Notes under the pieces: generated by a model
What the model was told of the DNA's origin: nothing
The model's database searches: none
Seen by the model: only the letters and a program-made list of their open reading frames with translations
Part shown: positions 16,655 to 24,468 of the stretch, one piece after another
How the letters are laid out: every line of letters starts with the position of its first letter
Position numbering within the stretch: the first letter of the stretch is position 1
Position numbers and translations under genes: made by a program
From: Pelagicoccus sp. SDUM812005
Lineage (GTDB): Bacteria; Verrucomicrobiota; Verrucomicrobiia; Opitutales; Opitutaceae
Length of the DNA: 64,000 nt
Direction: 5' to 3'
Assembly (NCBI RefSeq): GCF_031127875.1
Contig: NZ_JARXIA010000001.1
Location: forward strand, 895,124-959,123

Positions 16655-17257
16655 CTAGGCGTCGGGCAGGGTTCCGGAGGCGATGGCTTTTTCGATGAGC
16701 CCTTGGGCGTATTCCCAAAGGGTATCGCTGCCGTCTCCGATCTTATGGTTGATGGCGCGTACTTGGCTGGCAACTACGCCGTGCTTGGACCAGGTGATGC
16801 CGCCGGCGAGGTAGTTGAGCAGCATGGGGTGGAGGCGGTCGACGGCTTTGGCGAAGCGCGCCTCCGGGGAGGCTCCGGCTTCGAATTCGTCCCAGGCGGA
16901 GCGAAATTCGGTGGCCTGGTCGGGCGGCAGCAGGCCAAAGAGCCGGTCGGCTGCTTTCTGCTCGCGTTCCGCTTGGTCCTGCTTGTGGGCTTCGTCGTAG
17001 ATGTAGGTGTCGCCGGCGTCGATTTCCACGATGTCGTGCAGGATGACCATGCGTAGGATCTTGAGCAGGTCCAAGTTGGGATCGTTGGCGTGCTCGTAGA
17101 GGGTGATGGCCATGAGCGAAAGGTGCCAGGAGTGTTCGGCGTCGTTTTCGCGGCGGGATCGGTCGCTGATGTAGGACTGGCGGAAGATGTTCTTGAGCTT
17201 GTCGGCTTCGATGATGAAGGCCATTTGCTGGGCGAGTCGGCTCGAGTGGGAGGACAT
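16655..17257 (-). CDS. HD-domain 5'-deoxynucleotidase-like protein (YfbR/HDDC2 type)
   Basis: A 200-aa HD-superfamily phosphohydrolase. RRENDAEHSWHLSLM supplies the first metal-binding His, ILHDIVEIDAGDT the HD pair, and KAVDRLHPMLLNYL the last Asp. YfbR-like enzymes dephosphorylate deoxynucleoside 5'-monophosphates in nucleotide salvage. The start is set at the ATG 17255-17257; an upstream in-frame ATG would add 12 residues. It is divergent from flagellin. Confidence 0.82.
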   Translation of the reverse strand: MSSHSSRLAQQMAFIIEADKLKNIFRQSYISDRSRRENDAEHSWHLSLMAITLYEHANDPNLDLLKILRMVILHDIVEIDAGDTYIYDEAHKQDQAEREQKAADRLFGLLPPDQATEFRSAWDEFEAGASPEARFAKAVDRLHPMLLNYLAGGITWSKHGVVASQVRAINHKIGDGSDTLWEYAQGLIEKAIASGTLPDA

Positions 17258-17359
17258 GTGGGGGAGGAAATGAATTCGAAAGTACCGAAGCAAAGGGAAA
17301 AGTAGGGATGCCTAGGAATGGACCTTAGAAACGTTTTGGAGAAATCCTCATGTTTCGCG

Positions 17360-17386
17360 TAAAGTAATTCAGCTAATATCCGAAGT
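17360..17386 (+). promoter_or_regulatory. probable sigma-28 (FliA) promoter of flagellin
   Basis: TAAAGTAA (17360-17367), an 11-nt spacer and TCCGAAGT (17379-17386) match the sigma-28 consensus TAAAGTTT-N11-GCCGATAA in the -35 box, the spacing and the CCGA core. It lies about 70 nt upstream of the flagellin start. Confidence 0.6.
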
Positions 17387-17394
17387 AGTGCCTA

Positions 17395-17416
17395 GGGGTT
17401 GCTGAGCTGCAACCTC
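17395..17416 (+). other. hairpin in the flagellin 5' leader
   Basis: GGGGTTGC (17395-17402) pairs with GCAACCTC (17409-17416) around a 6-nt loop, with one G-U pair. It lies just downstream of the predicted promoter and may influence mRNA stability or translation of flagellin. Confidence 0.45.
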
Positions 17417-17457
17417 TAGCCGCGGCAAGGAAGTCGCGTGAAGTTCAAGGATTGAGA

Positions 17458-18726
17458 ATGTCTATTTCGCTGTTAACCAACCAATCGGCGACTTTGGCTA
17501 GGGACCACCTATCCACAGTCAGCTCGAATCTGCAGCAGAGCCTGGGTCGGCTCTCGAGCGGAAGCCGTATCATGGCTCCGGCGGACGATGCGGGCGGCTT
17601 GGCTGTTTCCATGCAGATGGGGGCGGCGATCAAGCGTCAGGCGGCGGCGAGCGGGACTATTTCGAATGCGATGTCGTATTTGCAGACTCAGGACGGGGCT
17701 TTGGGAGCCGTGAACGAAATCTTTTCTCGCATCGGCGAGTTGAAGGTCTTGTCGGAGGACGTGACGAAAAACGCTACCGACAAGGAAAACTACGAGACGG
17801 AGTTCCAAGCCCTGCAGGAGCAGCTGCAGGCCTTGTCGGTCGAGAAGTTCAATGGACTGTCGCTATTTAATACGGTGTCGCTGGATGTTTCGACGTCGAT
17901 CGACGGCGAAGGAGCTTCGGTCGAGCTGGCGGCGGTGGATCTGATGGGGATCGGGGCGTCCCTCTTTCCGGACTTTTCGGATCCATTGCTTAACGGGGAT
18001 GCCTTCAATACGAGCAAGGTAGGCGGAATCGGGGGCGGGGTTTCGATATCGGGCGGAACGATTTCTCTGGACGGAGGGACGGGCGCGATCGTGGCGGCGG
18101 AGACCAAGACCAGCTTCTCCGGACCAATGGAGATTAGCTTCGACATCAATCAGAACGGGGTGACGGGGGCGGTGTTCAGCGCCTCGATTGCGGGGACTCA
18201 GTTTTATTCCCGAGTGAACGAAACGGGATCGAAGAATGTCAGGATGGAGTACGACGGCGACAATATCGACGTATTCGTCGATGGTGCTTCGACGCCGAGC
18301 CAGACCATTTCCGGGGTCGGGACCTTGGATGGGCCTTTGTCTTTGGAGGGGATCGGCGGGGTTTCGGGCTTGCAGCAGGTCAGCAACTTGAGCGTGCGCA
18401 GCACGGCTCCGGCGGGCGACGCTTCGGACGTAGCGAATGCCTCGAATCTGGACTCCCTCACCTTGAGCGACGTGAAAGGAGCCATCGAAAGCGTGGCCAC
18501 TTACCGTTCGCAAAACGGCGCCCAGCAAAGTCGCCTCCAGTACGCCAAGGAACAGCTGGAGGTCAACCGGGCGAACCTTTCGGCGGCGAACAGTCGCATC
18601 TTGGATGTCGACGTGGCGACCGAGTCGACCGCCTTGGCCCGTTTCAACATCCTGCAGCAAGCGGGGGCGTCGATGTTGAGCCAGGCGAACCAGAGCCAGC
18701 AGGTGGCCTTGAAGCTGATCGGCTAG
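17458..18726 (+). CDS. flagellin with an inserted beta-rich variable domain
   Basis: A 422-aa flagellin, the filament subunit. The conserved D0/D1 N-terminus (about 1-145, SSNLQQSLGRLSSGSRI) and C-terminus (from about 315, ESTALARFNILQQAGASML) are present. The middle (about 180-315) is a Gly/Ser-rich beta segment that looks like a concanavalin/LamG-type jelly roll instead of a typical hypervariable region. The ATG at 17458 is preferred over the TTG at 17452 because AAGG sits 7 nt upstream. No other flagellar gene is nearby. The 3' end overlaps the convergent TRIC gene by 4 nt. Confidence 0.9.
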   Translation: MSISLLTNQSATLARDHLSTVSSNLQQSLGRLSSGSRIMAPADDAGGLAVSMQMGAAIKRQAAASGTISNAMSYLQTQDGALGAVNEIFSRIGELKVLSEDVTKNATDKENYETEFQALQEQLQALSVEKFNGLSLFNTVSLDVSTSIDGEGASVELAAVDLMGIGASLFPDFSDPLLNGDAFNTSKVGGIGGGVSISGGTISLDGGTGAIVAAETKTSFSGPMEISFDINQNGVTGAVFSASIAGTQFYSRVNETGSKNVRMEYDGDNIDVFVDGASTPSQTISGVGTLDGPLSLEGIGGVSGLQQVSNLSVRSTAPAGDASDVANASNLDSLTLSDVKGAIESVATYRSQNGAQQSRLQYAKEQLEVNRANLSAANSRILDVDVATESTALARFNILQQAGASMLSQANQSQQVALKLIG

Positions 18727-19379
18727 CGCTTGGTAATCGTGAACTCCGGCAGCCGGATGCGCCAGATGATGGCGGCGAAGCGGGTCAGGGCGATCGCTGC
18801 CACGCCGGCGAGGGTAGCGGTTTGGGAAGGGATGCCGAAGTGTTTCAAGCCAAGGTAGAACGCGATGCCGGCTGCGGCTGAGACGGAGTAGATCGGCTCG
18901 CTGGAACGGAAGATAAGGGGGATTTCGTTGGCGAGCACGTCCCGTACGATTCCCCCTGCTACGCCGGTTATGACTCCCATGAGCACGACGATGGAGGGGG
19001 CCACTTCGGCGCTTTCCGCGATCTTGGCTCCGAGGATGGAAAACATGGCGAGCCCGATCGCGTCCGCGTAGAGCAAGGCATTGGTCGGCGGCTTGAGGAA
19101 GCGGACGTAGATGATGGTGAAGGCCGTGGCGCCGACCACGACCCAAAGGTAAGCGGTATCGGCGATCCAAAAGACGGATTCGCGGCGCAGGAGGACGTCT
19201 CGGATGCTGCCGCCTCCGAGCCCGGTCGCGGCTGCGAGGCACAGCACGCCGATCCAGTCGGAGCCCTTGCGATCGGCGGCGAGGGCGCCGCTGATGGCGA
19301 ACACGGCTACGCCGATGAGGCCTAGGTAGTAGGTCAGGCTGTGGCTGAGGTGGGAGGCGGCTAGGAGCTCCGCAAGCAT
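18723..19379 (-). CDS. trimeric intracellular cation (TRIC) channel family protein
   Basis: A 218-aa protein with seven predicted transmembrane helices made of two repeated halves, as in the bacterial UPF0126/YadS TRIC channels. The repeated Gly-rich motifs GLGGGSIRDVLL and GVAGGIVRDVLANEIPLIF, one per half, are diagnostic. Bacterial homologues conduct monovalent cations. It ends in a 4-nt overlap with flagellin on the other strand and lies 6 nt downstream of rpoN on the same strand, so it may be co-transcribed with rpoN. Confidence 0.88.
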   Translation of the reverse strand: MLAELLAASHLSHSLTYYLGLIGVAVFAISGALAADRKGSDWIGVLCLAAATGLGGGSIRDVLLRRESVFWIADTAYLWVVVGATAFTIIYVRFLKPPTNALLYADAIGLAMFSILGAKIAESAEVAPSIVVLMGVITGVAGGIVRDVLANEIPLIFRSSEPIYSVSAAAGIAFYLGLKHFGIPSQTATLAGVAAIALTRFAAIIWRIRLPEFTITKR

Positions 19380-19385
19380 CGCTTT

Positions 19386-20846
19386 CTAGTACTGGCGGCG
19401 GAGGTTGCTGGGCAGGATGCCGAGCTCCTCGCGGTATTTAGCCACGGTACGACGGGCGATCTTGAGGTCCTTTTCCTGGAGTCGGGTTACGATTTCCTGG
19501 TCGCTCAAAGGCTTGGAGCTGTCCTCGGCAGCGATGAGCTGCTGGATCATGTCCTTGACGCTGGTGTTCGAAATGGATTCCCCGTCGGAGCCTTTGTAGC
19601 CCGGAGTGAAGAAGAATTTCATTTCGAAGATGCCGTGCGGCGTTTGCATGTACTTGTTGGCGAGGGCGCGCGAGACGGTGGTTTCGTGAACTCCTACGAT
19701 TTCCGCCACTTGGGTCATGGTGCAGGGGCGGAGCTTGGAGACGCCTTCGTCGAAAAAGTCTTTCTGCAGCTTGATGATCTCGTTGGCAATGCGCTCGATG
19801 GTTTGCTGGCGCTGCTCGATGGAGCTCATGAGGAACTTGCCGGAGCGGATTTTTTCCTGGATGTATTCCTTTTCCTGCTTCGAGACGCTGCCCTTGGCGA
19901 TCATCTCCTTGTAGGTGGGACTGATGCGCAGGCGGGGAATGTAGTCGGAATTGAGGGTGACCTTCCACTTGTCCTCGTCCCATTCGACGATGACGTCCGG
20001 CATGATGGAGCGGTTGGTGTCGTCGGCGAAGCGGCGCCCCGGAGCGGGGTCGAGCTGGGCGATTTCCTCGATCGCTTCCTGCACCTCCTCGACGTCGATG
20101 CCCATGCGGCGGGCGATGTCGGGGATGCGGCGGCGCGAGAGCAGCTTGAAGTGGTCGCGAATGATTTCGGCGGCGATGGAGCGTCCGCGGAACTTGGCCT
20201 TGAGCTGCATGAGCAGGCAGTCTTGCACGTCGAAGGCGCCGATGCCGGTGGGCTCGAAGGTTCTCAGGATGTTGTGGGCCTCCTGCATTTCGCCGAGGGA
20301 GAGCCCGGAGAGCAGGGCCAGGTCGGAAAGGGAGGTCGAGAGGAAGCCGCTGTTGTCGATGCTGCCGACCAGGTATTCGATGGCTTCGCGCTGGTTTGGC
20401 TCGAGGTCTGCGAGGGAGGCCTGGTCGAGCAGGTGTTCCTGTAGTGAAGTCTCGGATACTAGGGAGTTGAAGAAGTGCTCCCGCTTTTCGGCGTCCTCGC
20501 TGGTGTAGTTTTGAGCGCCGCCGACTTGGGACATGTAGTCGCGCCAGTCTTCGTCGAGCTTGTTGAGGATCTCGAAGTTTTCGCCGAACTCCAGCTCCTC
20601 GCTCTGGGAGTGCTCGTCCTTGGGATCGTTGGATTCGGAGTCGTTGGAGGAAGGCTCGTCCAAGCTCGGAGTGTCCATGGACATCTCCTCGAGGGAGGGA
20701 TTGGTCTGGAGCTCCTCCAGGATGGTGGTGCGCAGATCCATCTGCGCGACCTGCAGGATCTTGAGCGACTGGCGAAGCTGGGGCGCGAGTACGAGGGATT
20801 GAGTTTGTTTCTGTCTTAACTCTTGGTTGAAACCTTGCGCGGCCAT
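19386..20846 (-). CDS. rpoN: RNA polymerase sigma-54 factor
   Basis: A 486-aa alternative sigma factor. The Gln/Leu-rich activator-interacting region I opens the protein (LVLAPQLRQSLKILQ), an acidic region II follows (about 55-110), then the core-binding and DNA-binding domains, and the RpoN box ARRTVAKYREELGIL closes it. It directs transcription from -24/-12 promoters with AAA+ activators, commonly for nitrogen, flagellar or envelope genes. A structured leader lies upstream at 20887-20924. Confidence 0.95.
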   Translation of the reverse strand: MAAQGFNQELRQKQTQSLVLAPQLRQSLKILQVAQMDLRTTILEELQTNPSLEEMSMDTPSLDEPSSNDSESNDPKDEHSQSEELEFGENFEILNKLDEDWRDYMSQVGGAQNYTSEDAEKREHFFNSLVSETSLQEHLLDQASLADLEPNQREAIEYLVGSIDNSGFLSTSLSDLALLSGLSLGEMQEAHNILRTFEPTGIGAFDVQDCLLMQLKAKFRGRSIAAEIIRDHFKLLSRRRIPDIARRMGIDVEEVQEAIEEIAQLDPAPGRRFADDTNRSIMPDVIVEWDEDKWKVTLNSDYIPRLRISPTYKEMIAKGSVSKQEKEYIQEKIRSGKFLMSSIEQRQQTIERIANEIIKLQKDFFDEGVSKLRPCTMTQVAEIVGVHETTVSRALANKYMQTPHGIFEMKFFFTPGYKGSDGESISNTSVKDMIQQLIAAEDSSKPLSDQEIVTRLQEKDLKIARRTVAKYREELGILPSNLRRQY

Positions 20847-20886
20847 GTGTTGGATTGGTGCTTTTAAGAAAGGGTTAGATCGGATT

Positions 20887-20924
20887 CGTTCGAGATGGCT
20901 CGCTTAGCCAGAACGTCTCGAACG
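20887..20924 (-). other. structured leader hairpin upstream of rpoN
   Basis: CGTTCGAGA (20887-20895) pairs perfectly with TCTCGAACG (20916-20924). Nested inside is TGGCT / AGCCA (20896-20900 and 20906-20910), leaving a one-sided 5-nt bulge. It lies about 40 nt upstream of the rpoN start on the minus strand and has no T-run in that direction. A regulatory leader or a protein-binding palindrome are both possible. Confidence 0.45.
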
Positions 20925-21068
20925 GAAGGGAGTGAAAGAGTTTTTTTTAGCAAATGCAAGCCGCTTGAGCTGGTTGAGCACGATTTATGCTAGAGAATCT
21001 CTCGTGAAAGGCTTCCTCAGCGTCTCGCGTGGTTGACAGCGGGCTGGTTGTGGCTAGAGGATCGCAGC

Positions 21069-21383
21069 ATGATCACATTAACACCAAGAGCTGCGGCAAA
21101 GGTTCAGGAGCTTCAGGAGGACGCTGGCGAAGGTAAGCTGTTGCGCGTCTTCGTGGAGTCGGGAGGCTGTTCGGGCTTCCAGTACGGGATGTCGTTCGAC
21201 GAGCAGAAAGCGGACGACAAGGTGCTGGAGAGCGAAGGGGTGCGTTTCCTCACGGACGAGGCCAGCCTTGCTTACATGGAAGGCAGCAAGATCGACTTCG
21301 ACGATGGCCTGCAAGGCAAGGGCTTCGACATCCAGAACCCGAATGCGGAAAGCACTTGCGGTTGCGGCAAGTCCTTCAGCTAA
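21069..21383 (+). CDS. iron-sulfur cluster carrier/insertion protein (ErpA/IscA type)
   Basis: A 104-aa A-type carrier that delivers Fe-S clusters to apo-proteins. The three cluster cysteines C34 (ESGGCSGFQYG), C97 and C99 (STCGCGKSF) are conserved. The start is the ATG at 21069, which fits family length and the typical ITLTPRAA opening. ErpA-like and SufA/IscA-like members cannot be separated by eye. A strong terminator follows. Confidence 0.9.
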   Translation: MITLTPRAAAKVQELQEDAGEGKLLRVFVESGGCSGFQYGMSFDEQKADDKVLESEGVRFLTDEASLAYMEGSKIDFDDGLQGKGFDIQNPNAESTCGCGKSFS

Positions 21384-21411
21384 GCTTTCGAAGCTCGATA
21401 GTATTGATGCA

Positions 21412-21439
21412 AGCGCGGCTCGAGGAGTCGCGCTTTTTT
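21412..21439 (+). terminator. intrinsic terminator of the Fe-S carrier gene
   Basis: A 10-bp stem with one G-U pair (AGCGCGGCTC / GAGTCGCGCT, 21412-21434) and a 3-nt loop is followed by six T residues. Confidence 0.88.
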
Positions 21440-21634
21440 GTGGGCTCTTCGTTCGGCGGGCGCTGGGGAGTCTAGAGCGGCGACTGGCGGGGCGGGGTCG
21501 GAGCGTGTTTCTTTTTGCAGTATCTCGGCGCTGCGGCGTGGTGCAAGCTGCAGCGAGTCGCGAGGGGAGGTCCTCGGCCACAGGTCGGGCGCTTCGTCCT
21601 TGCCTTGGAAAAGAGGGCCAAACTAGATACGCGC

Positions 21635-22738
21635 ATGTCAGACGCAAAGCGTACTCCTCTCTACGATTTTAACGTCGCTCACGGTGGGCGCATGGTAGAC
21701 TTCGCCGGTTGGGAAATGCCGGTTCAGTACACGAGTATCGTGGACGAGCACAAGGCGACCCGCGCCGCAGCGGGCCTCTTCGACGTGAGTCATATGGGCG
21801 AAGCTACGGTGGAGGGCGCTGGAGCGGAAGCCTTCCTGAACTACGTGCTGACGAACGACGTATCCGGAATGGATGACGGCAAGGCTCTCTACAGCTTGAT
21901 GTGCCGTCCGGACGGAGGAGTGGTGGACGACTTGCTGGTCTATCGCAAGGCGGCGGGCTCGTACTTGCTTTGCTTGAATGCGTCCAATGTGGACAAGGAC
22001 CTGGCCTGGCTTGCCAAGGAGGCGGCGGCCTTCGATGTGAACTTGGAGGACGTTTCCGATTCCTTCGGGTTGATCGCCCTGCAAGGCCCCAAGGCTTTCG
22101 AAATCCTGGCCGAGCTCAGCGCGGCGGACCTTTCGGGCTTGGGTTACTATCGTTTCGTGGAAGGCGAAGTCGCGGGCGTGCCCTGCCTCGTGAGCCGCAC
22201 CGGCTATACCGGAGAAGTGGGAGTGGAGCTTTTCGTGCCCGCGGATCGCACGGCTGAGTTGGCGGAAGCCTTGCTCGCGGTGGGGACTCCCAAGGGGCTC
22301 ATGCTGGCGGGCTTGGGAGCTCGCGACAGTCTTCGCCTAGAGGCTGGGTATTCACTTTATGGGCACGAGATCGACGATGCCGTAGGACCGGTCGAGGCGA
22401 ATTTGATGTGGACGGTTAGCCTGAAGAAGGAGGGCGACTTCATCGGCAAGGCGGCGATATTGGCCAAGAAGGCGGCGGGGCCGGACAGGAAAGTTATCTT
22501 TTTCAAGACGGGCGGGCGTCGCATCGCGCGCCCCGGCACGGATATCGTGGCGGGTGGAGAGAAAGTGGGTACGGTGGTGTCCGGCACCTTTTCGCCCATT
22601 CTGAACGAGGCGATCGGTTCCGCTCTGGTCAAGGCAGCGGTGGCGAAGTCGGACGAGCTGGCGGTCGACCTACGAGGCAAGGCTTACCCGATCGAACGGA
22701 CCCGTCCGCCGTTTCTGCCTTTGAATCCGCAAGCCTGA
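21635..22738 (+). CDS. gcvT: glycine cleavage system aminomethyltransferase (T protein)
   Basis: A 367-aa T protein that transfers the methylene group from the lipoyl arm of GcvH to tetrahydrofolate and releases ammonia. Diagnostic segments are FDVSHMGEATVEG, SRTGYTGEVGVELF and GLGARDSLRLEAGY. The start is the ATG at 21635; the frame is open upstream, but that part is not family-like. gcvH follows after about 100 nt; gcvP (the decarboxylase) is not in the window. No clear glycine riboswitch was found in the 195 nt after the preceding terminator. Confidence 0.94.
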   Translation: MSDAKRTPLYDFNVAHGGRMVDFAGWEMPVQYTSIVDEHKATRAAAGLFDVSHMGEATVEGAGAEAFLNYVLTNDVSGMDDGKALYSLMCRPDGGVVDDLLVYRKAAGSYLLCLNASNVDKDLAWLAKEAAAFDVNLEDVSDSFGLIALQGPKAFEILAELSAADLSGLGYYRFVEGEVAGVPCLVSRTGYTGEVGVELFVPADRTAELAEALLAVGTPKGLMLAGLGARDSLRLEAGYSLYGHEIDDAVGPVEANLMWTVSLKKEGDFIGKAAILAKKAAGPDRKVIFFKTGGRRIARPGTDIVAGGEKVGTVVSGTFSPILNEAIGSALVKAAVAKSDELAVDLRGKAYPIERTRPPFLPLNPQA

Positions 22739-22840
22739 TTTCTTGGATTTGGAACTTGTCGGCGGGCAAGTCGCTGTCGATGATTCGCGAATCCGATCCC
22801 TTTTTCCTCTAATCAATATAGCAAGACCTTCGATCCGAAA

Positions 22841-23224
22841 ATGAGTATCCCTGCAGACCTGAAGTATACTAAAGACCATGAATGGCTAAAGCTCCTCGAC
22901 GGGGATGAGGCGATTATCGGCATCACCGATTTCGCTCAGAACAGCTTGGGCGATATCACCTTCGTGGAAGTTCCGGAAGTGGGAGACAGTTTCGATGCGG
23001 GCGAAAGTTTTGGGGTGGTGGAGTCCGTGAAGGCGGCTTCGGACCTGTACATGCCGGTCGATGCGGAGGTTTTGGAGGTGAACGAGGCTCTGGAAGATTC
23101 GCCGGAAAGCGTGAACTCGTCCCCGTACGAAGACGGCTGGATCATGAAGATCAAGGTCAAGGATGCCGCTTCCCTCGAGGCGTTGCTCGACGCTGCGGCC
23201 TACGAGGAGATCGCGAAGGACTAG
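22841..23224 (+). CDS. gcvH: glycine cleavage system H protein
   Basis: A 127-aa lipoyl carrier protein of the glycine cleavage complex. The lipoylated lysine is in [17 protein letters not shown]. It opens with the usual [12 protein letters not shown] and has normal family length. It is downstream of gcvT and ends in a strong terminator, so the pair forms a short operon. Confidence 0.95.
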   Translation: MSIPADLKYTKDHEWLKLLDGDEAIIGITDFAQNSLGDITFVEVPEVGDSFDAGESFGVVESVKAASDLYMPVDAEVLEVNEALEDSPESVNSSPYEDGWIMKIKVKDAASLEALLDAAAYEEIAKD

Positions 23225-23250
23225 TTGCGCGAGAATTGAATTTATGGAAA

Positions 23251-23280
23251 AGCCCGAGGCGATGCGCCTCGGGCTTTTTT
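23251..23280 (+). terminator. intrinsic terminator of gcvH
   Basis: An 11-bp perfect stem AGCCCGAGGCG / CGCCTCGGGCT with loop ATG is followed by six T residues. Confidence 0.93.
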
Positions 23281-23295
23281 GGGGTGATGAACCGA

Positions 23296-23329
23296 AAAGA
23301 AAAACGGTCCCGCTTGGAGCTGGGACCGT
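23296..23329 (-). terminator. intrinsic terminator of the 23361-24101 gene
   Basis: ACGGTCCC (23304-23311) pairs with GGGACCGT (23322-23329); on the minus strand a T-rich run follows (TTTTTCTTTTC). Confidence 0.8.
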
Positions 23330-23360
23330 AGGAGATTCGTAGGCGGCCGTATTTGGTTCG

Positions 23361-24101
23361 CTAGAAAAGGGGGCTGAACCCGAGCCGCACCTTCTTTCGC
23401 AGCACGACGCATTCCGCTTCGATCTGGGTGTCGGTAGCGAAGACGCGCTTCTTGAGGGAGTTGTCGCGGCTTCCTTGGCATAGGAGGCGGGCGATGCTTT
23501 CCTCTTCGACTTTGGCCCGGGATTCGCCGGAAGAACTTCCGCGGAAGAAGAAGCGGAAACACAAGCCATGCGAGTGGGGAGCGGCGTCGATCTTGAGCTC
23601 GTCGAGCTTGCGGCAGTAGCTGGCGATCAGGCTCAAGTCGTCTGCGAACTCGACCAGCTTGAGCGGCGCCGTTTCGTCGAGGTTGGCCTTGGCGCTGCTC
23701 TGGTCGATGCGGTTGCAGAAGCCGTAGGAGAGACCGATGGCTGGCAAACGTTCGGCAGCCCAAGACTTGAGAGCTTGGGCGCTGTCGAGGCTGGCGATTC
23801 GGGTAGCGTTGGCGTAGCGTTCGTGCTCGTCCAGAAAAAGCTCCAGCGTCCGATCGAGGGATTCCGGGGCTTCGATTGAGAGTCGATCGGCGAGTCCACG
23901 CAAGACTCGGCCGAGCGGCACTGAGTCCAGCTTAGGGCTGGATGAGGTTAGGGAGGCAAAGCCTCCTGGTTTCGGTAGATCGACTATCATTGGATGTTCG
24001 TTGGGTTGGAAGCGACTACTTGTCGCGGAGCTTGCCTTCGGCGTATCCGTTTTGGGAGGGATCCGTTGCTTCGAAGGGGCCGGTCTTCCTTGTATCGACA
24101 T
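23361..24101 (-). CDS. hypothetical protein, no recognised family
   Basis: A 246-aa soluble protein, or 209 aa if it starts at the in-frame ATG 23988-23990. Neither start has a clear Shine-Dalgarno. The first 37 residues are basic and Ser/Pro-rich, so the shorter form is plausible. The rest mixes helical segments (ETAPLKLVEFADDLSLIASY) with basic ones near the C-terminus. It has its own terminator and no operon partners. I cannot assign a function. Confidence 0.55.
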   Translation of the reverse strand: MSIQGRPAPSKQRIPPKTDTPKASSATSSRFQPNEHPMIVDLPKPGGFASLTSSSPKLDSVPLGRVLRGLADRLSIEAPESLDRTLELFLDEHERYANATRIASLDSAQALKSWAAERLPAIGLSYGFCNRIDQSSAKANLDETAPLKLVEFADDLSLIASYCRKLDELKIDAAPHSHGLCFRFFFRGSSSGESRAKVEEESIARLLCQGSRDNSLKKRVFATDTQIEAECVVLRKKVRLGFSPLF

Positions 24102-24468
24102 TTGCAGGACGGAATCTGCGTTCTCACGTTTTTAAAAAAGAGTGAATCGAGGTGTCATAGGGGAGGAATGGGGGACGGTGCTACCCCTGGCTCGGGGAAA
24201 GGCTCCCCTTCGCTGGGAGCCGCGGCGGCGATTCTGCGGAAAGCGCTCATGGGCGCTGGGCCGGGCGCCTAAGAGCGGTGGAGGCTTGGGGAAGGCTGCC
24301 TCGGGGGAAGGCGAGCGTGAGGGCGGTTTTGTGACGGACAGGGGAGGAATGTGACGGAGCGAAGGCGGAAAGGTTAAGAAACGGCGCCGCTGCGGGAGCT
24401 CGATTGACAGCCATGTGACGGCCTCACAGCTCCTGAGTTTTCCTGTCTTAGCTCAAACTACTACAAAC
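24102..24468 (+). promoter_or_regulatory. long leader/promoter region of the TonB receptor with repeated motifs
   Basis: About 370 bp without a gene. TGTGACGG occurs three times (24330-24337, 24350-24357 and 24414-24421), the first two 20 bp apart. A longer repeat, GGGGAGGAATG followed by a GACGG, occurs at 24160-24177 and 24341-24357. On the other strand the motif reads CCGTCACA, loosely like a Pho-box half site. A Pho-type control region is possible because of the phytase-like gene downstream, but this is not proven. Confidence 0.35.

Noticed and set aside
21440..21634. Glycine riboswitch upstream of gcvT
   Set aside because: No convincing tandem aptamer pattern could be seen by eye; a covariance search would be needed.
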